A stretch of 64,000 nucleotides of DNA from Halopelagius longus (GTDB lineage Archaea; Halobacteriota; Halobacteria; Halobacteriales; Haloferacaceae), in the NCBI RefSeq assembly GCF_900100875.1, contig NZ_FNKQ01000003.1, forward strand, positions 620,001 to 684,000, in the 5' to 3' direction. Under the pieces are notes generated by a model. The model saw only the letters and a program-made list of their open reading frames with translations, did no database searches and was not told the DNA's origin. Positions 1 to 7,961 of this stretch are shown here, piece by piece (the first letter of the stretch is position 1; each line of letters opens with the position of its first letter). The position numbers were made by a program, and so were the translations under genes.

Positions 1-198
1 CTTCTGCTGCACGGCGAAGAAGACGAGGTGGTTCCGGCCGAGTCCTCGGAGGGACTCGCCGAGGCGATGGCGGCGGCGGGGGACGAAGCCGAGGTGCGGA
101 CGTACCCCGAGGCGGACCACGTGTTCCTGCACTCCTCGTACTGGTACCCTCGCGTGCGCGAGGACGCGTTCTCCTTCCTGCGGGAGTCGCTGAACTAG
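1..198 (+). CDS. Alpha/beta hydrolase, C-terminal fragment (cut by window edge)
   Basis: Reading frame 1 is open from the first base to a TAG at 196-198, giving 65 residues. It begins LLLHGEEDEVVP, the usual strand-loop carrying the acidic residue of an alpha/beta-hydrolase triad (Asp8 here), and continues to PEADHVF with the probable catalytic His40. This matches the last quarter of dienelactone-hydrolase or prolyl-oligopeptidase type esterases. The nucleophile serine and the start lie before the window, so substrate cannot be judged. Its stop overlaps the end of the convergent gene on the minus strand by two bases. Confidence 0.75.
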   Translation, partial: LLLHGEEDEVVPAESSEGLAEAMAAAGDEAEVRTYPEADHVFLHSSYWYPRVREDAFSFLRESLN

Positions 199-383
199 GG
201 CATTCCTCCCATCCCGAGCATCCCCATCACCGACTGCGCGATGCCGCCGGCGACGAGAACGAGTCCGACGACGATGAGACCCAGACCCGCCGCCACGACG
301 GGCGCACTCCACGCGACGAGTCCGAATCCGGCGACCATGACGACCAGACCGGCGATACCCTTCGCTCCGAGTTTGTCGAGCAT
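195..383 (-). CDS. Small haloarchaeal membrane protein (DUF7470-like)
   Basis: A 62-residue protein starting MLDKLGAKGIAG, followed by two hydrophobic segments (about residues 8-28 and 31-52) and a Gly/Met-rich tail ending GMLGMGGMP. The frame opens further upstream, but that stretch is Pro/Arg-rich and not protein-like, so the ATG at 383 is preferred. The composition resembles the small two-helix haloarchaeal family I recall as DUF7470; that name is from memory. Function is unknown. It converges on the hydrolase fragment, overlapping its stop. Confidence 0.6.
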   Translation of the reverse strand: MLDKLGAKGIAGLVVMVAGFGLVAWSAPVVAAGLGLIVVGLVLVAGGIAQSVMGMLGMGGMP

Positions 384-519
384 GTCACCGCGTGGCGGCG
401 ACGGGCACCTAAGGGTACCGTTCGCGCCGCGACGCGGCGGCGGAATCGGGAACGCAATCGGCGTCACAGCGCCGGTAACAGTCGTCAGCGGTTAAAATAC
501 GGCCGGAGAGAACCGCGGG

Positions 520-525
520 TTTAAA
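520..525 (+). promoter_or_regulatory. TATA-like box for aIF1A
   Basis: TTTAAA centred 28 bases before the ATG at 551. This spacing puts the transcript start at or next to the start codon, as in leaderless haloarchaeal mRNAs. Confidence 0.6.
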
Positions 526-550
526 CAGCAAGACGACTAATCGCCCACGT

Positions 551-847
551 ATGGCGAAGAACGACAACGAAAATCAGGGGCGTCGCGACCTGCGGATGCC
601 CGACGAGGACGAGGTTTTCGCCGTCGTGACGAACATGCTCGGTGCGAACCGCGTCGAGGTGCGGTGCGCCGACGGCGTCGAACGAACCGCGCGCATCCCG
701 GGTCGGATGCAGAAGCGAATCTGGATCCGGGAGGACGACGTAGTGCTCGTCGAACCGTGGGACTGGCAGGACGAGAAAGGCGACATCACGTGGCGCTACG
801 AGAAGTCCGAAGCGGACCAACTCCGCGACGAGGGCCACATCCAGTAA
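551..847 (+). CDS. eif1A: Translation initiation factor aIF-1A
   Basis: A 98-residue protein with the full-length S1/OB-fold core of eIF1A. Motifs include [18 protein letters not shown], the [16 protein letters not shown] segment and the [13 protein letters not shown] block, which are family hallmarks. In the cell it binds the A-site of the small ribosomal subunit, homologous to bacterial IF1, and helps select the start codon together with aIF2 and aIF1. Length is normal for archaea. It is the first of three consecutive ribosome-related genes (aIF1A, RIO1, KH protein), each with its own TATA-like box, so they look like separate leaderless units. Confidence 0.97.
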   Translation: MAKNDNENQGRRDLRMPDEDEVFAVVTNMLGANRVEVRCADGVERTARIPGRMQKRIWIREDDVVLVEPWDWQDEKGDITWRYEKSEADQLRDEGHIQ

Positions 848-893
848 CCCGTTTTCGAGGACGCGTCTCCGCCGACCGAGGACACCTGTGACG

Positions 894-900
894 CTTTTAC
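894..900 (+). promoter_or_regulatory. TATA-like box for rio1
   Basis: CTTTTAC about 29 bases before the ATG at 926; the spacing fits a leaderless transcript. Confidence 0.5.
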
Positions 901-925
901 CGCGCCGTCCCGTAGTGACCGGTAG

Positions 926-1855
926 ATGAGCGATGAGTTCGGCCTAATCGCCTCGGACGAAGCCGACGTGCCCGGCGACGAGTGGGAAGAGATAGACGTC
1001 TCCGACACGGAGGCGGACCGCATCGCTCGCCGTCGGGACCGCGAGTTCGACGACTTTCGAAAACGGCTGAAAGACGCGGATCAGTTCAAGGTCGAACAGT
1101 CGGTGTTCGACGACGCCACGTTCGCGGCCATCTACAAACTGGTCCAAGACGGCTACATCGACGCGTTCGGCGGACCCATCTCGACGGGGAAGGAGGCGAA
1201 CGTCTACGAGGCCCTCGGGGAGGAGGGACGGGACGTGGCGGCGAAGATCTATCGAATCAACGCCTCGAACTTCCGCCACATGCGCGACTACCTCGAAGGC
1301 GACCCGCGCTTCGAGGGCATCGGACACGACAAGAAGCAGGTCGTCCTCGCGTGGACCCAAAAGGAGTTCGCCAACCTCAGTCGGGCGCGGCAGGCGGGCG
1401 TCCGCGTCCCCGAACCCATCGCCGTCGAGCGGAACGTCCTCGTGATGGAACTGGTCGGACTGGTCGAAGACCGGGCGCGGCGACTCGCCGAGGTGAACGT
1501 CGAGAACCCCCAGACCGCCTACGAAGTCGTCCGCGAGTACATGCGGCGACTCTACTCCGCGGGCCTCGTCCACGGCGACCTCTCGGAGTACAACATGATA
1601 ATCCACGAGGGCGAACTCGTCGTCATCGACCTCGGACAGGCGGTGACCGTCCACCACCCCAACGCCGACGAGTTCCTCCGGCGGGACTGCACCAACGTGG
1701 CGAAGTTCTTCTCGCGACAGGGGTTGGAGACGGCCGGCGACGACGTCTACGAGTTCGTCACGACGGCGGACCCCGACCCGTCGGGCGCGCCGAACGACCC
1801 CTCGGAGGCCGACGAAACCGACGCCGACGACGCTGGCGTGAACGAAGAGGACTGA
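926..1855 (+). CDS. rio1: RIO1-type serine protein kinase
   Basis: A 309-residue atypical protein kinase. The nucleotide-binding loop is STGKEANVYEA near residues 86-96, the catalytic loop is HGDLSEYNMI with Asp218, and the metal-binding segment is VIDLGQAV with Asp235. These are diagnostic of the RIO1 family, whose members act in late maturation of the small ribosomal subunit. The first 45 residues are very acidic, and residues after about 275 form an acidic Asp/Glu tail typical of halophile extensions. The next gene encodes a Dim2/Krr1-like KH protein; both are pre-ribosome factors, and this pairing is common in archaea. Confidence 0.96.
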   Translation: MSDEFGLIASDEADVPGDEWEEIDVSDTEADRIARRRDREFDDFRKRLKDADQFKVEQSVFDDATFAAIYKLVQDGYIDAFGGPISTGKEANVYEALGEEGRDVAAKIYRINASNFRHMRDYLEGDPRFEGIGHDKKQVVLAWTQKEFANLSRARQAGVRVPEPIAVERNVLVMELVGLVEDRARRLAEVNVENPQTAYEVVREYMRRLYSAGLVHGDLSEYNMIIHEGELVVIDLGQAVTVHHPNADEFLRRDCTNVAKFFSRQGLETAGDDVYEFVTTADPDPSGAPNDPSEADETDADDAGVNEED

Positions 1856-1937
1856 AATCCGGTTTCGGCGGCCGATCGAGGCCGCGATTCTCCTCGGAGC
1901 GAGACGCGCCGACGCGGGGGGAGCGGTCGAACAAACC

Positions 1938-1943
1938 CTTAAA
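1938..1943 (+). promoter_or_regulatory. TATA-like box for the KH protein gene
   Basis: CTTAAA centred 27 bases before the ATG at 1968. Confidence 0.5.
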
Positions 1944-1967
1944 CCGCTCCACCGGGTAGCCAGAGGC

Positions 1968-2510
1968 ATGCAACACGTGAAGGTCCCGCAGGACCGAATC
2001 GGCGTCCTCATCGGCGAAGGCGGCGAGACGATGCGCGAGATAGAGCGCAGAGCCGAGGTCCGCCTCGACATCGACTCGGAGTCGGGGTCCGTCGCCATCG
2101 AGACGGTCGGCGACCCGGTCAGCGGACTCGTCGCGCCGGACATCGTCCGGGCCGTTGGTCGCGGATTCACCCCCGAGTCCGCCCTGTCGCTTCTCGACGA
2201 CGAGATGCGAACCTTCGAACTCGTCGACCTCTCCGAGTACACCCGCAACAAGAACGACCTCCAACGCCAGAAGGGCCGACTCATCGGCGAGAACGGCCGC
2301 ACTCGCGAACTCATGGAGGAACTCACCGGAGCGGAAGTCGTCATCAAGGGTTCGACGCTCGGCGCCATCGGGCAACCCGAAGAAGTGCAGGCGGTCCGCC
2401 GCGCGGCGGGGATGATACTCGACGGCGCGCCGCACGGCGCGGTGTACTCCTTCCTCGAACGGAAGCACAACGAACTCACCGACGGGTTCGACGTCCGGCA
2501 GTCGGGCTGA
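1968..2510 (+). CDS. KH domain RNA-processing protein (Dim2/Pno1/Krr1-like)
   Basis: A 180-residue protein with two KH modules. The first has IGVLIGEGGETMREIE near residues 10-25 and the second KGRLIGENGRTRELME near 101-116; both carry the GxxG loop that contacts RNA. This two-KH arrangement is the archaeal counterpart of Pno1/Dim2, which binds the 3' end of small-subunit rRNA and is a partner of RIO kinases in eukaryotes. Position directly after rio1 supports a role in 16S rRNA maturation. Length is normal for the family; no anomaly is seen. Confidence 0.93.
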   Translation: MQHVKVPQDRIGVLIGEGGETMREIERRAEVRLDIDSESGSVAIETVGDPVSGLVAPDIVRAVGRGFTPESALSLLDDEMRTFELVDLSEYTRNKNDLQRQKGRLIGENGRTRELMEELTGAEVVIKGSTLGAIGQPEEVQAVRRAAGMILDGAPHGAVYSFLERKHNELTDGFDVRQSG

Positions 2511-2703
2511 ATCCGAACCGCCGTCTCGCCTCGGCCGCCTTCGCTCCCGTTTTTCTCGGCCGCCGTACCGCCCGCCGACGACCGGAGGCGATTCGCCCGA
2601 CGACGCCGACCGGCGGCGTAATAAACACCCCGAAATCATGGCAGTTGCTAGCACGGTTGACCCCTCCCCCGTGCGCCGTTTTGTCAGGCGCCCTGCCGTT
2701 ACT

Positions 2704-2711
2704 TTTTTATA
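2704..2711 (+). promoter_or_regulatory. TATA box of the thermosome gene
   Basis: TTTTTATA in a run of T, centred about 31 bases before the ATG at 2739. It is the strongest TATA box in this part of the window, and the AT-richness contrasts with the GC-rich surroundings. Strong, probably heat-responsive expression is an inference from the gene's identity. Confidence 0.65.
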
Positions 2712-2738
2712 GAATCGCAAACAACCTCACGAGTGAAT

Positions 2739-4424
2739 ATGTCTCAGCGAATGCAGCAGGGACAGCCCATGATTATTCTGGGCGAAGACTCCCAGCGCAC
2801 ACAGGGGAAGGACGCGCAATCGATGAACATCACGGCCGGGAAGGCCGTGGCCGAGTCCGTCCGGACCACGCTGGGTCCGAAGGGGATGGACAAGATGCTG
2901 GTCGACAACTCCGGCGAGGTCGTGGTCACCAACGACGGCGTGACCATCCTCAAGGAGATGGACATCGACCACCCCGCGGCGAACATGATCGTCGAGGTCT
3001 CCGAGACGCAGGAGGACGAAGTCGGCGACGGGACGACGACGGCCGTCGTCATCGCGGGCGAACTCCTCGATCAGGCCGAGGAACTCATCGAACAGGACGT
3101 CCACGCGACGACCATCGCGCAAGGGTTCCGTCAGGCCTCCGAGAAGGCCAAGGAGATTCTCGACGAGAACGCCATCGAAGTGTCCGAGGACGACCGCGAG
3201 ACGCTGGTCAAAATCGCCGCCACGGCGATGACCGGTAAGGGCGCCGAATCCGCCAAGGACCTTCTGGCCGAACTCGTCGTAGACGCCGTACTGGCCGTCG
3301 CAGACGAGGACGGTATCGACACCGAGAACGTCTCCGTCGAGAAGGTCGTCGGCGGTTCCATCGACAACTCCGAACTCGTCGAGGGCGCGATCATCGACAA
3401 GACGCGCGTCGACGAGAACATGCCGTACGCGGTCGAGGACGCCAACGTCGCGCTGTTCGACGGCGCGCTCGAAGTCCGCGAGACCGAAATCGACGCCGAG
3501 GTCAACGTCACCGACCCCGACCAGCTCCAGCAGTTCCTCGACCAAGAGGAAGAACAGCTCAAGGAGATGGTCGACGAGCTCGTCGACGTCGGCACCGACG
3601 TCGTCTTCGTCGGCGACGGCATCGACGACATGGCCCAGCACTACCTCGCGAAGGAGGGCATCCTCGCGGTCCGCCGCGCGAAGTCCTCGGACCTCAAGCG
3701 TCTCGCCCGCGCCACCGGCGCGAGCGTCGTCGGCTCCCTCGACGACATCGAGGAGTCCGACCTCGGCTTCGCCGGCTCCGTCGCCCAGAAGGACGTCGGC
3801 GGCGACGAGCGCATCTTCGTCGAGGACGTCGAGGACGCGAAGTCCGTCACGCTCATCCTCCGCGGCGGCACCGACCACGTGGTCGACGAAGTCGAACGCG
3901 CCATCGACGACTCCCTCGGCGTCGTTCGCACGACGCTCGAAGACGGGAAGGTCCTCCCCGGCGGCGGCGCACCCGAAACCGAACTGTCCCTGAAGCTCCG
4001 CGAGTTCGCCGACTCCGTCGGCGGCCGCGAGCAGCTCGCCGTCGAAGCGTTCGCTGAGGCGCTCGACGTCATCCCGCGCACGCTCGCCGAGAACGCCGGT
4101 CTCGACCCCATCGACTCGCTCGTGGACCTCCGAGCCCGCCACGACGGCGGCGAGTTCGCGGCGGGTCTCGACGCCTACACCGGCGAAGTCATCGACATGG
4201 AGGCCGAGGGCGTCGTCGAACCCCTCCGCGTGAAGACGCAGGCCATCGAGAGCGCGACGGAAGCGGCCGTCATGATCCTCCGCATCGACGACGTCATCGC
4301 CGCTGGCGACCTCTCCGGTGGCCAGACGGGCGGCGACGACGACGGCGACGACATGCCCGGCGGCGGCATGGGCGGCGGTATGGGCGGCATGGGCGGTATG
4401 GGCGGCATGGGCGGCGCAATGTGA
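2739..4424 (+). CDS. thsA: Thermosome subunit (group II chaperonin)
   Basis: A 561-residue group II chaperonin subunit (CCT/thermosome family), which forms the ATP-driven double-ring folding chamber of the cytosol. The N-terminus [14 protein letters not shown] and the block [15 protein letters not shown] are canonical, and the ATPase motif GDGTT falls at residues 96-100. The C-terminus is a Gly-Met repeat tail, GGMGGMGG type, common in haloarchaeal thermosomes. A GTG two codons upstream (2733) keeps the frame, but the ATG at 2739 matches family starts. Whether it is the alpha or beta paralogue cannot be settled by eye, so the symbol is provisional. Confidence 0.97.
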   Translation: MSQRMQQGQPMIILGEDSQRTQGKDAQSMNITAGKAVAESVRTTLGPKGMDKMLVDNSGEVVVTNDGVTILKEMDIDHPAANMIVEVSETQEDEVGDGTTTAVVIAGELLDQAEELIEQDVHATTIAQGFRQASEKAKEILDENAIEVSEDDRETLVKIAATAMTGKGAESAKDLLAELVVDAVLAVADEDGIDTENVSVEKVVGGSIDNSELVEGAIIDKTRVDENMPYAVEDANVALFDGALEVRETEIDAEVNVTDPDQLQQFLDQEEEQLKEMVDELVDVGTDVVFVGDGIDDMAQHYLAKEGILAVRRAKSSDLKRLARATGASVVGSLDDIEESDLGFAGSVAQKDVGGDERIFVEDVEDAKSVTLILRGGTDHVVDEVERAIDDSLGVVRTTLEDGKVLPGGGAPETELSLKLREFADSVGGREQLAVEAFAEALDVIPRTLAENAGLDPIDSLVDLRARHDGGEFAAGLDAYTGEVIDMEAEGVVEPLRVKTQAIESATEAAVMILRIDDVIAAGDLSGGQTGGDDDGDDMPGGGMGGGMGGMGGMGGMGGAM

Positions 4425-4613
4425 GCGCCCCCCGATAGGCCACACCCACCCCCATCCGATCTTCCGCCTCGAATCGCCTCTCGAACGTCGGCCCGTACGC
4501 CGAACCCGACTTTCTTTCGACGCTACCTGCCCGACAGCGACGGCTCCGTCCCGCCGCGCCAAACTGTGTAGCCGCGATAGCCACGTACTTCGGGAGCATA
4601 TACCACGAACGTA

Positions 4614-5219
4614 ATGGACCAGAGTCGCCGAGCGTTTCTCGAACGAATGGGGGCGGTGGCAATCGGCGTCGGCCTCGCCGGGTGTAGCGGCGAATCCGGC
4701 GGCGGAACCGAAACGGGTGCTGGCGGAACCGAGGCGGGCCAAACAACCACGGCAGAGCAGACGACGGCCGAGACGGAGTCGGGAACCGAAGCGACCGGAA
4801 CCACGGAGTCCACCGGCACGTCCGGGTCGATGGAGGGGACGGTAGTGACCGCCGAGTCCACGAACGGTCTGAACATCACGGAACACAACTTCTTCCAGTC
4901 GGGAGACGCCGCGGGCGTCGAGGGCGTTCTGAAGAACACCACGGACAAGACGTTCGAGTACGCCGAGGTGAAAGTCTCGCCGCTGAACGAGACGGGCGAC
5001 AGAGCGGGGCAGTTCTACACGTCCACGGAGGCGCAGAACGTGAACACCCTCAAACCGGGCCAGACGTGGAACTTCGTCGTCTCGTTCTCCTCGGAGTGGG
5101 TGCAGGACTTCAACAAGTACGAGATATGGGCCACCGGGACGACGCAGATGGAAGGCACCGAGTCGGGAGGAAACGGAACCGCGACCGGTACTGCGACCGA
5201 AACGCAGACTCAGGGGTAG
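4614..5219 (+). CDS. Tat-exported lipoprotein with FxLYD-like domain
   Basis: A 201-residue secreted protein. The N-terminus has a twin-arginine motif (SRRAFLERMG, Arg5-Arg6), a hydrophobic core and a lipobox LAGC with Cys24, so it should leave by the Tat pathway and be lipid-anchored outside the membrane. Residues about 28-75 are a Thr/Gly/Glu-rich linker, as in many haloarchaeal lipoproteins. The globular part (about 80-185) contains GVLKNTTDKTFEYAEVKVS and LKPGQTWNF, resembling the FxLYD domain. The end returns to a Thr-rich low-complexity tail. Ligand and role are unknown. Confidence 0.8.
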   Translation: MDQSRRAFLERMGAVAIGVGLAGCSGESGGGTETGAGGTEAGQTTTAEQTTAETESGTEATGTTESTGTSGSMEGTVVTAESTNGLNITEHNFFQSGDAAGVEGVLKNTTDKTFEYAEVKVSPLNETGDRAGQFYTSTEAQNVNTLKPGQTWNFVVSFSSEWVQDFNKYEIWATGTTQMEGTESGGNGTATGTATETQTQG

Positions 5220-5317
5220 ACCGGCCGAAGTCCGCCGTTATCGGCGGGTGACGACCCGTTCCGTCGTCCGACGGAACGGACGCAACGTTCTTCCCCCGGA
5301 GTGAGGTAGATGTTGGC

Positions 5318-5425
5318 ATGGGAGACCCCGCGTGCTACCGAGAGGTGTGTCCCGACTGCGACGCGCAGGTGACCATCGTAGAGGAGGAGTGCCCGGAGTG
5401 CGGGCGGCCGTTGGACGTGAAGTGA
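5318..5425 (+). CDS. Mini zinc-ribbon protein (35 aa)
   Basis: An ATG at 5318 opens a 35-residue frame ending TGA at 5423-5425. It has two knuckles, CPDC (residues 11-14) and CPEC-G (25-29), separated by ten residues, the layout of a treble-clef or rubredoxin-like single-zinc fold. An extra Cys6 precedes the first knuckle. Similar tiny CPxC proteins are common and often unannotated in haloarchaea. Function is unknown. It lies between the lipoprotein gene and the tRNA-Arg repeat region. Confidence 0.65.
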   Translation: MGDPACYREVCPDCDAQVTIVEEECPECGRPLDVK

Positions 5426-5473
5426 CGAAGGCGTCAGTCGTCGGGAGAGAGAACGGCACACTCGTTACTCACG

Positions 5474-5508
5474 GCTCACTTCGTTCGCGGATAGCGGGCA
5501 CGATGGGA
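5474..5508. repeat. Truncated tRNA-Arg 3'-end repeat, copy 1
   Basis: This stretch matches 5652-5685 at all but one position, from the flanking CTCACTTCGTTCGC block through GATAGCGGGCACGATGGGA. It carries the last bases of the tRNA-Arg gene (acceptor end plus a few TPsiC-arm bases) and then diverges. See the related copy at 5579 and the intact tRNA at 5672-5746. Confidence 0.7.
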
Positions 5509-5578
5509 GTCCCGCGAACGAGCGTAGCGAGTGAGTGGGACAACATCGTGGCCGTGAGGCCGAGTGGAACGAGGCCGA

Positions 5579-5601
5579 GCGGGCACGATGGGATTTGAAC
5601 C
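5579..5601. repeat. Truncated tRNA-Arg 3'-end repeat, copy 2
   Basis: A 23-base stretch identical to 5671-5693, the 3' end of the tRNA-Arg gene through the TPsiC loop. After it, 5623-5645 holds a diverged inverted copy (about 15 of 23 positions match), so the region can fold back on itself. It looks like a duplicated attachment-site remnant or a decayed tRNA 3' fragment. Confidence 0.7.
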
Positions 5602-5671
5602 ACGGTCGCTCACTTCGCTCCCTGATTCAAATCCCGTACGCGCCGCTACTGCTCACTTCGTTCGCAGATAG

Positions 5672-5746
5672 CGGGCACGATGGGATTTGAACCCACGACC
5701 GTCGGATTAGAAGTCCGACGCTCTATCCGGACTGAGCTACGTGCCC
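5672..5746 (-). tRNA. tRNA-Arg (anticodon UCU)
   Basis: On the minus strand the 75-base gene runs from GGGCACG to CGTGCCC plus discriminator G, a perfect 7-bp acceptor stem. The D-arm contains AGCTC-AG, the anticodon stem is CGGAC pairing with its partner around the loop TTCTAAT, with anticodon TCT reading AGA/AGG arginine codons, and the TPsiC arm is the canonical GGGTTCAAATCCC. CCA is not encoded. Several partial copies of its 3' end lie immediately downstream of it. Confidence 0.95.
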
Positions 5747-5796
5747 TCGTTCTCACACAAACCCCGACAGATGAAAAGCGATGTGGGTTTCGTCCG

Positions 5797-6279
5797 CTAC
5801 CCGTCGAATCGGTACAGCGAGGTGACCGCGGGCAGGCGATTGAGCATCCACACCGCGACGGGGAGGCCGACGACGGTGCCGAAGGGACTTCGGCAGGCCA
5901 CCAGACGTAGTCTGGTGACGGTGACGGCGAGGAACGACGCCGCGTTCGCCCAGAGGAACCCGAGCCACCACCCGGCGAACACGAAGTACAGCGCCCGCAC
6001 GAGAAGCGAGCGCTGACCGCGGGCGGAGTCCGGGTCGGTCAGAGAGCGCGGTTCCTTCAGCGTCAGCACCGTCGGGACGAGGTTGACGAGTTTGACGCCG
6101 ACCGGCGCGAGGAAGACGGTCACGTTGAGTGCCCACGCGAGGTTGGCGACGAGGGGCGTCGCCCACCACCCGACGAGGACGAACCACAGAGCCCGGACGA
6201 CGAGAGAGCGGTCGTTTACGTCGGAAGACAGTCGCTCGAAAGGAAAAGGCTCGCCGGATGATGCCGGAAGGGAGGACAA
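5797..6279 (-). CDS. YccF-like (DUF307) membrane protein
   Basis: A 160-residue integral membrane protein with two similar halves: RALWFVLVGWW near residue 28 and RALYFVFAGWWLGFLW near 95. That duplicated pattern, with WxxN-type segments following, is the YccF/DUF307 inner-membrane family. About four membrane helices are predicted by hydrophobicity. The start is uncertain: the only upstream initiator is a TTG at 6279 and the conserved part begins about residue 21. A probable role in envelope transport is not established. It is divergent from the kinase-like gene, with a large palindrome between them. Confidence 0.75.
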   Translation of the reverse strand: MSSLPASSGEPFPFERLSSDVNDRSLVVRALWFVLVGWWATPLVANLAWALNVTVFLAPVGVKLVNLVPTVLTLKEPRSLTDPDSARGQRSLLVRALYFVFAGWWLGFLWANAASFLAVTVTRLRLVACRSPFGTVVGLPVAVWMLNRLPAVTSLYRFDG

Positions 6280-6331
6280 GGGCGTGGAACCGCGAGCGAC
6301 CGGAGGGAGCGAGCGGCCTTTTTGGTCCAGA

Positions 6332-6375
6332 TTTTTACGGTGAGCGGTGCGCTTCGCGCACCCGAACCGTAAAAA
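6332..6375. repeat. 44-base palindrome (cruciform/hairpin) in divergent promoter region
   Basis: A 10-bp perfect outer stem (TTTTTACGGT at 6332-6341 with ACCGTAAAAA at 6366-6375) encloses a second stem GGTGCG/CGCACC with loop CTTCG. It lies between the divergent YccF and kinase-like genes, close to where the promoter of the latter must lie, so it may be an operator or transcript boundary. Confidence 0.75.
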
Positions 6376-6420
6376 GGTGGAACGGCAGCCCTAAGTCCGG
6401 CAGACGTGAAACGGGCGACG

Positions 6421-6999
6421 ATGAAGGTCATCGGAACCGTGGGCCTCCCGGGCAGCGGCAAGGGCGAAGCCGCCGCCGTCGCCCGCGAGGAGGAAATCCC
6501 CGTCGTGACGATGGGCGACGTCATCCGCGAGGAGTGTCGCGAACGCGGACTCGACCCCGCGGAACACCACGGCGAGGTAGCCACCGCGCTCCGCGAGGAG
6601 GACGGTCCGACGGCCATCGCGGAGCGGTCGCTACCGCTCATCGAGTCGGAACTCGAAGACGCCGACGTGGTCCTCGTCGACGGCCTGCGCTCGGGCGTCG
6701 AACTGGACTGCTTCGAGATGGCGTTCGGCGACGAGTTCGTCCTCGCGAGCATCGAGGCCCCGTTCGAGGTGCGCGCCGAACGGTTGCTTGACCGGGCGCG
6801 CGACGACAGCGACTTAGACCGCGAGGCGCTGAAAGCCCGAGAGGAGCGCGAACTCGGCTTCGGCATGGACGAAGCGATGGACCGCGCGGACGTGCGCATC
6901 GAGAACACCGACACGCTCGAACGGTTCCGCGAGCAGGTGCTGACGCTCCTTCGCGAGGGACCCGAGGCACTCCGCGAGAGAAACGAGGTGACAGAATGA
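6421..6999 (+). CDS. UPF0200 family P-loop nucleoside-kinase-like protein
   Basis: A 192-residue P-loop protein starting MKVIGTVGLPGSGKG, with Walker A at residues 8-15 and a VVTMGDVIREE segment like the NMP-binding helix of adenylate and dephospho-CoA kinases. A VLVDGLRSGVELDCF block supplies the Walker-B-like strand. This is the archaeal UPF0200 family, whose substrate is unknown to me. A GTG at 6406 would add five residues, but the ATG at 6421 places the P-loop normally. The stop codon overlaps the next ATG in an ATGA (6996-6999), so it is co-translated with the UPF0201 gene. Confidence 0.9.
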   Translation: MKVIGTVGLPGSGKGEAAAVAREEEIPVVTMGDVIREECRERGLDPAEHHGEVATALREEDGPTAIAERSLPLIESELEDADVVLVDGLRSGVELDCFEMAFGDEFVLASIEAPFEVRAERLLDRARDDSDLDREALKAREERELGFGMDEAMDRADVRIENTDTLERFREQVLTLLREGPEALRERNEVTE

Positions 7000-7409
7000 T
7001 ATACAGCATCGAGGCGCGAATCGTCGCGCCCGTCAGAGAGACGGAAGTGACGGACCGGGTCGAAGACGCCGTGCGCAACCTCTTTCCGAACGTCGAGTTC
7101 GAACACGAGGCCGGACAGTTGGTCGGAGAGACCCACTCGTTAGACCGTTTCTCGGAGCGACTGCACGAACAGGAGATACTCGACACCGCCCGCCGTGAGT
7201 TCGAGAAGCGCGCCGACGAGGACGGCTTCTCCTTCGCGCTGAAGAAGCAGGCGGCGTTCAAGGGCGTCGTCAACTTCGCCGTCGGCAACCCCGACGAACT
7301 CGGCGACATCGAAGTCTACGTCGACGTCCGCGAACCGTCCGTCGAGGAGTTCATCAACCACATCGCCCCGCCCACCGAGGACGGAAAACCGCTGGACTTC
7401 GACCGGTAG
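6996..7409 (+). CDS. UPF0201 family RNA-binding-like protein
   Basis: A 137-residue protein of the archaeal UPF0201/DUF54 family, recognised from the start MIYSIEARIVAPVRETEV and the repeated alpha-beta pattern. The fold is ribosomal-L5-like in known structures of the family, so an RNA-binding role has been suggested, but no molecular function is established. It overlaps the UPF0200 gene by four bases; the pairing is conserved in archaea and suggests joint action, for example in RNA or nucleotide metabolism (inference). Confidence 0.88.
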   Translation: MIYSIEARIVAPVRETEVTDRVEDAVRNLFPNVEFEHEAGQLVGETHSLDRFSERLHEQEILDTARREFEKRADEDGFSFALKKQAAFKGVVNFAVGNPDELGDIEVYVDVREPSVEEFINHIAPPTEDGKPLDFDR

Positions 7410-7439
7410 GTCCGGCCGTCCCGCGTACTCTCCTCCCCT

Positions 7440-7961
7440 TCACTCCCCCTCGAACAGTTCCGCGTGCCGCGAGGCGAGGTCCGTGTACGCACCGGAGTGG
7501 TACGCCTCGAACGTCTCCGTCGGATCCACCTCCGTCTCCGAAAGCGGCGTGACGCGCGCCGGGACGCCGCGGACGAACGACGACGGCGGAATCTCGTACT
7601 CCTCGGGGACGACGGTGCCGGAGGCGACGATGCTGTCCGCGCCGACGCTGACGCCGGTGTTCACCGTCGCGTTGAACCCGACGAGCGCTCCGTCTTCGAC
7701 GTGCGCCTCGTTCAGCACCGCGCCGTGTCCGACCATGACGCGTTCCCCGAGTGTGGCGGCGTGCAACACCGCGTTGTCGCCGACGTGCGACTCCGCCCCG
7801 ACGCGAACCGCGGAGACGTCGCCCCGCAGGACGACGCCCGGCCAGACGCTGGCGTCCGCGCCCACCCGCACGTCCCCGACGAGCGTCGCCTCCCGACTCA
7901 CGCGAGCGCTCTCGTGAATCTCCGGCCGTCCCCCCTCGAACTCGTACGTTCTGCCGTCCAT
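7440..7961 (-). CDS. Gamma carbonic anhydrase-like hexapeptide protein
   Basis: A 173-residue left-handed beta-helix protein with hexapeptide repeats, for example SVWPGVVLRGDVSAVRVG and THVG-like turns through residues 15-140. The zinc-ligand regions of the gamma carbonic anhydrase/YrdA family are recognisable (SHVGDNAVLHAA, GHGAVLNEA). It should trimerise and bind a metal between subunits. Whether it has carbonic anhydrase activity, or is an acetyltransferase-like relative such as PaaY, cannot be told. It converges with the UPF0201 gene and stands alone. Confidence 0.88.
   Translation of the reverse strand: MDGRTYEFEGGRPEIHESARVSREATLVGDVRVGADASVWPGVVLRGDVSAVRVGAESHVGDNAVLHAATLGERVMVGHGAVLNEAHVEDGALVGFNATVNTGVSVGADSIVASGTVVPEEYEIPPSSFVRGVPARVTPLSETEVDPTETFEAYHSGAYTDLASRHAELFEGE

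Noticed and set aside
944-2479. Long minus-strand open frame opposite rio1 and the KH gene (511 codons)
   Set aside because: It is the antisense shadow of two certain genes; high GC keeps stop codons rare, and its translation is Arg/Ser-rich without family motifs.
2727-4886. 719-codon minus-strand frame opposite the thermosome
   Set aside because: Repetitive Asp/Val/Glu/Leu-rich translation mirrors the thermosome codons and extends past it with no protein-like features.
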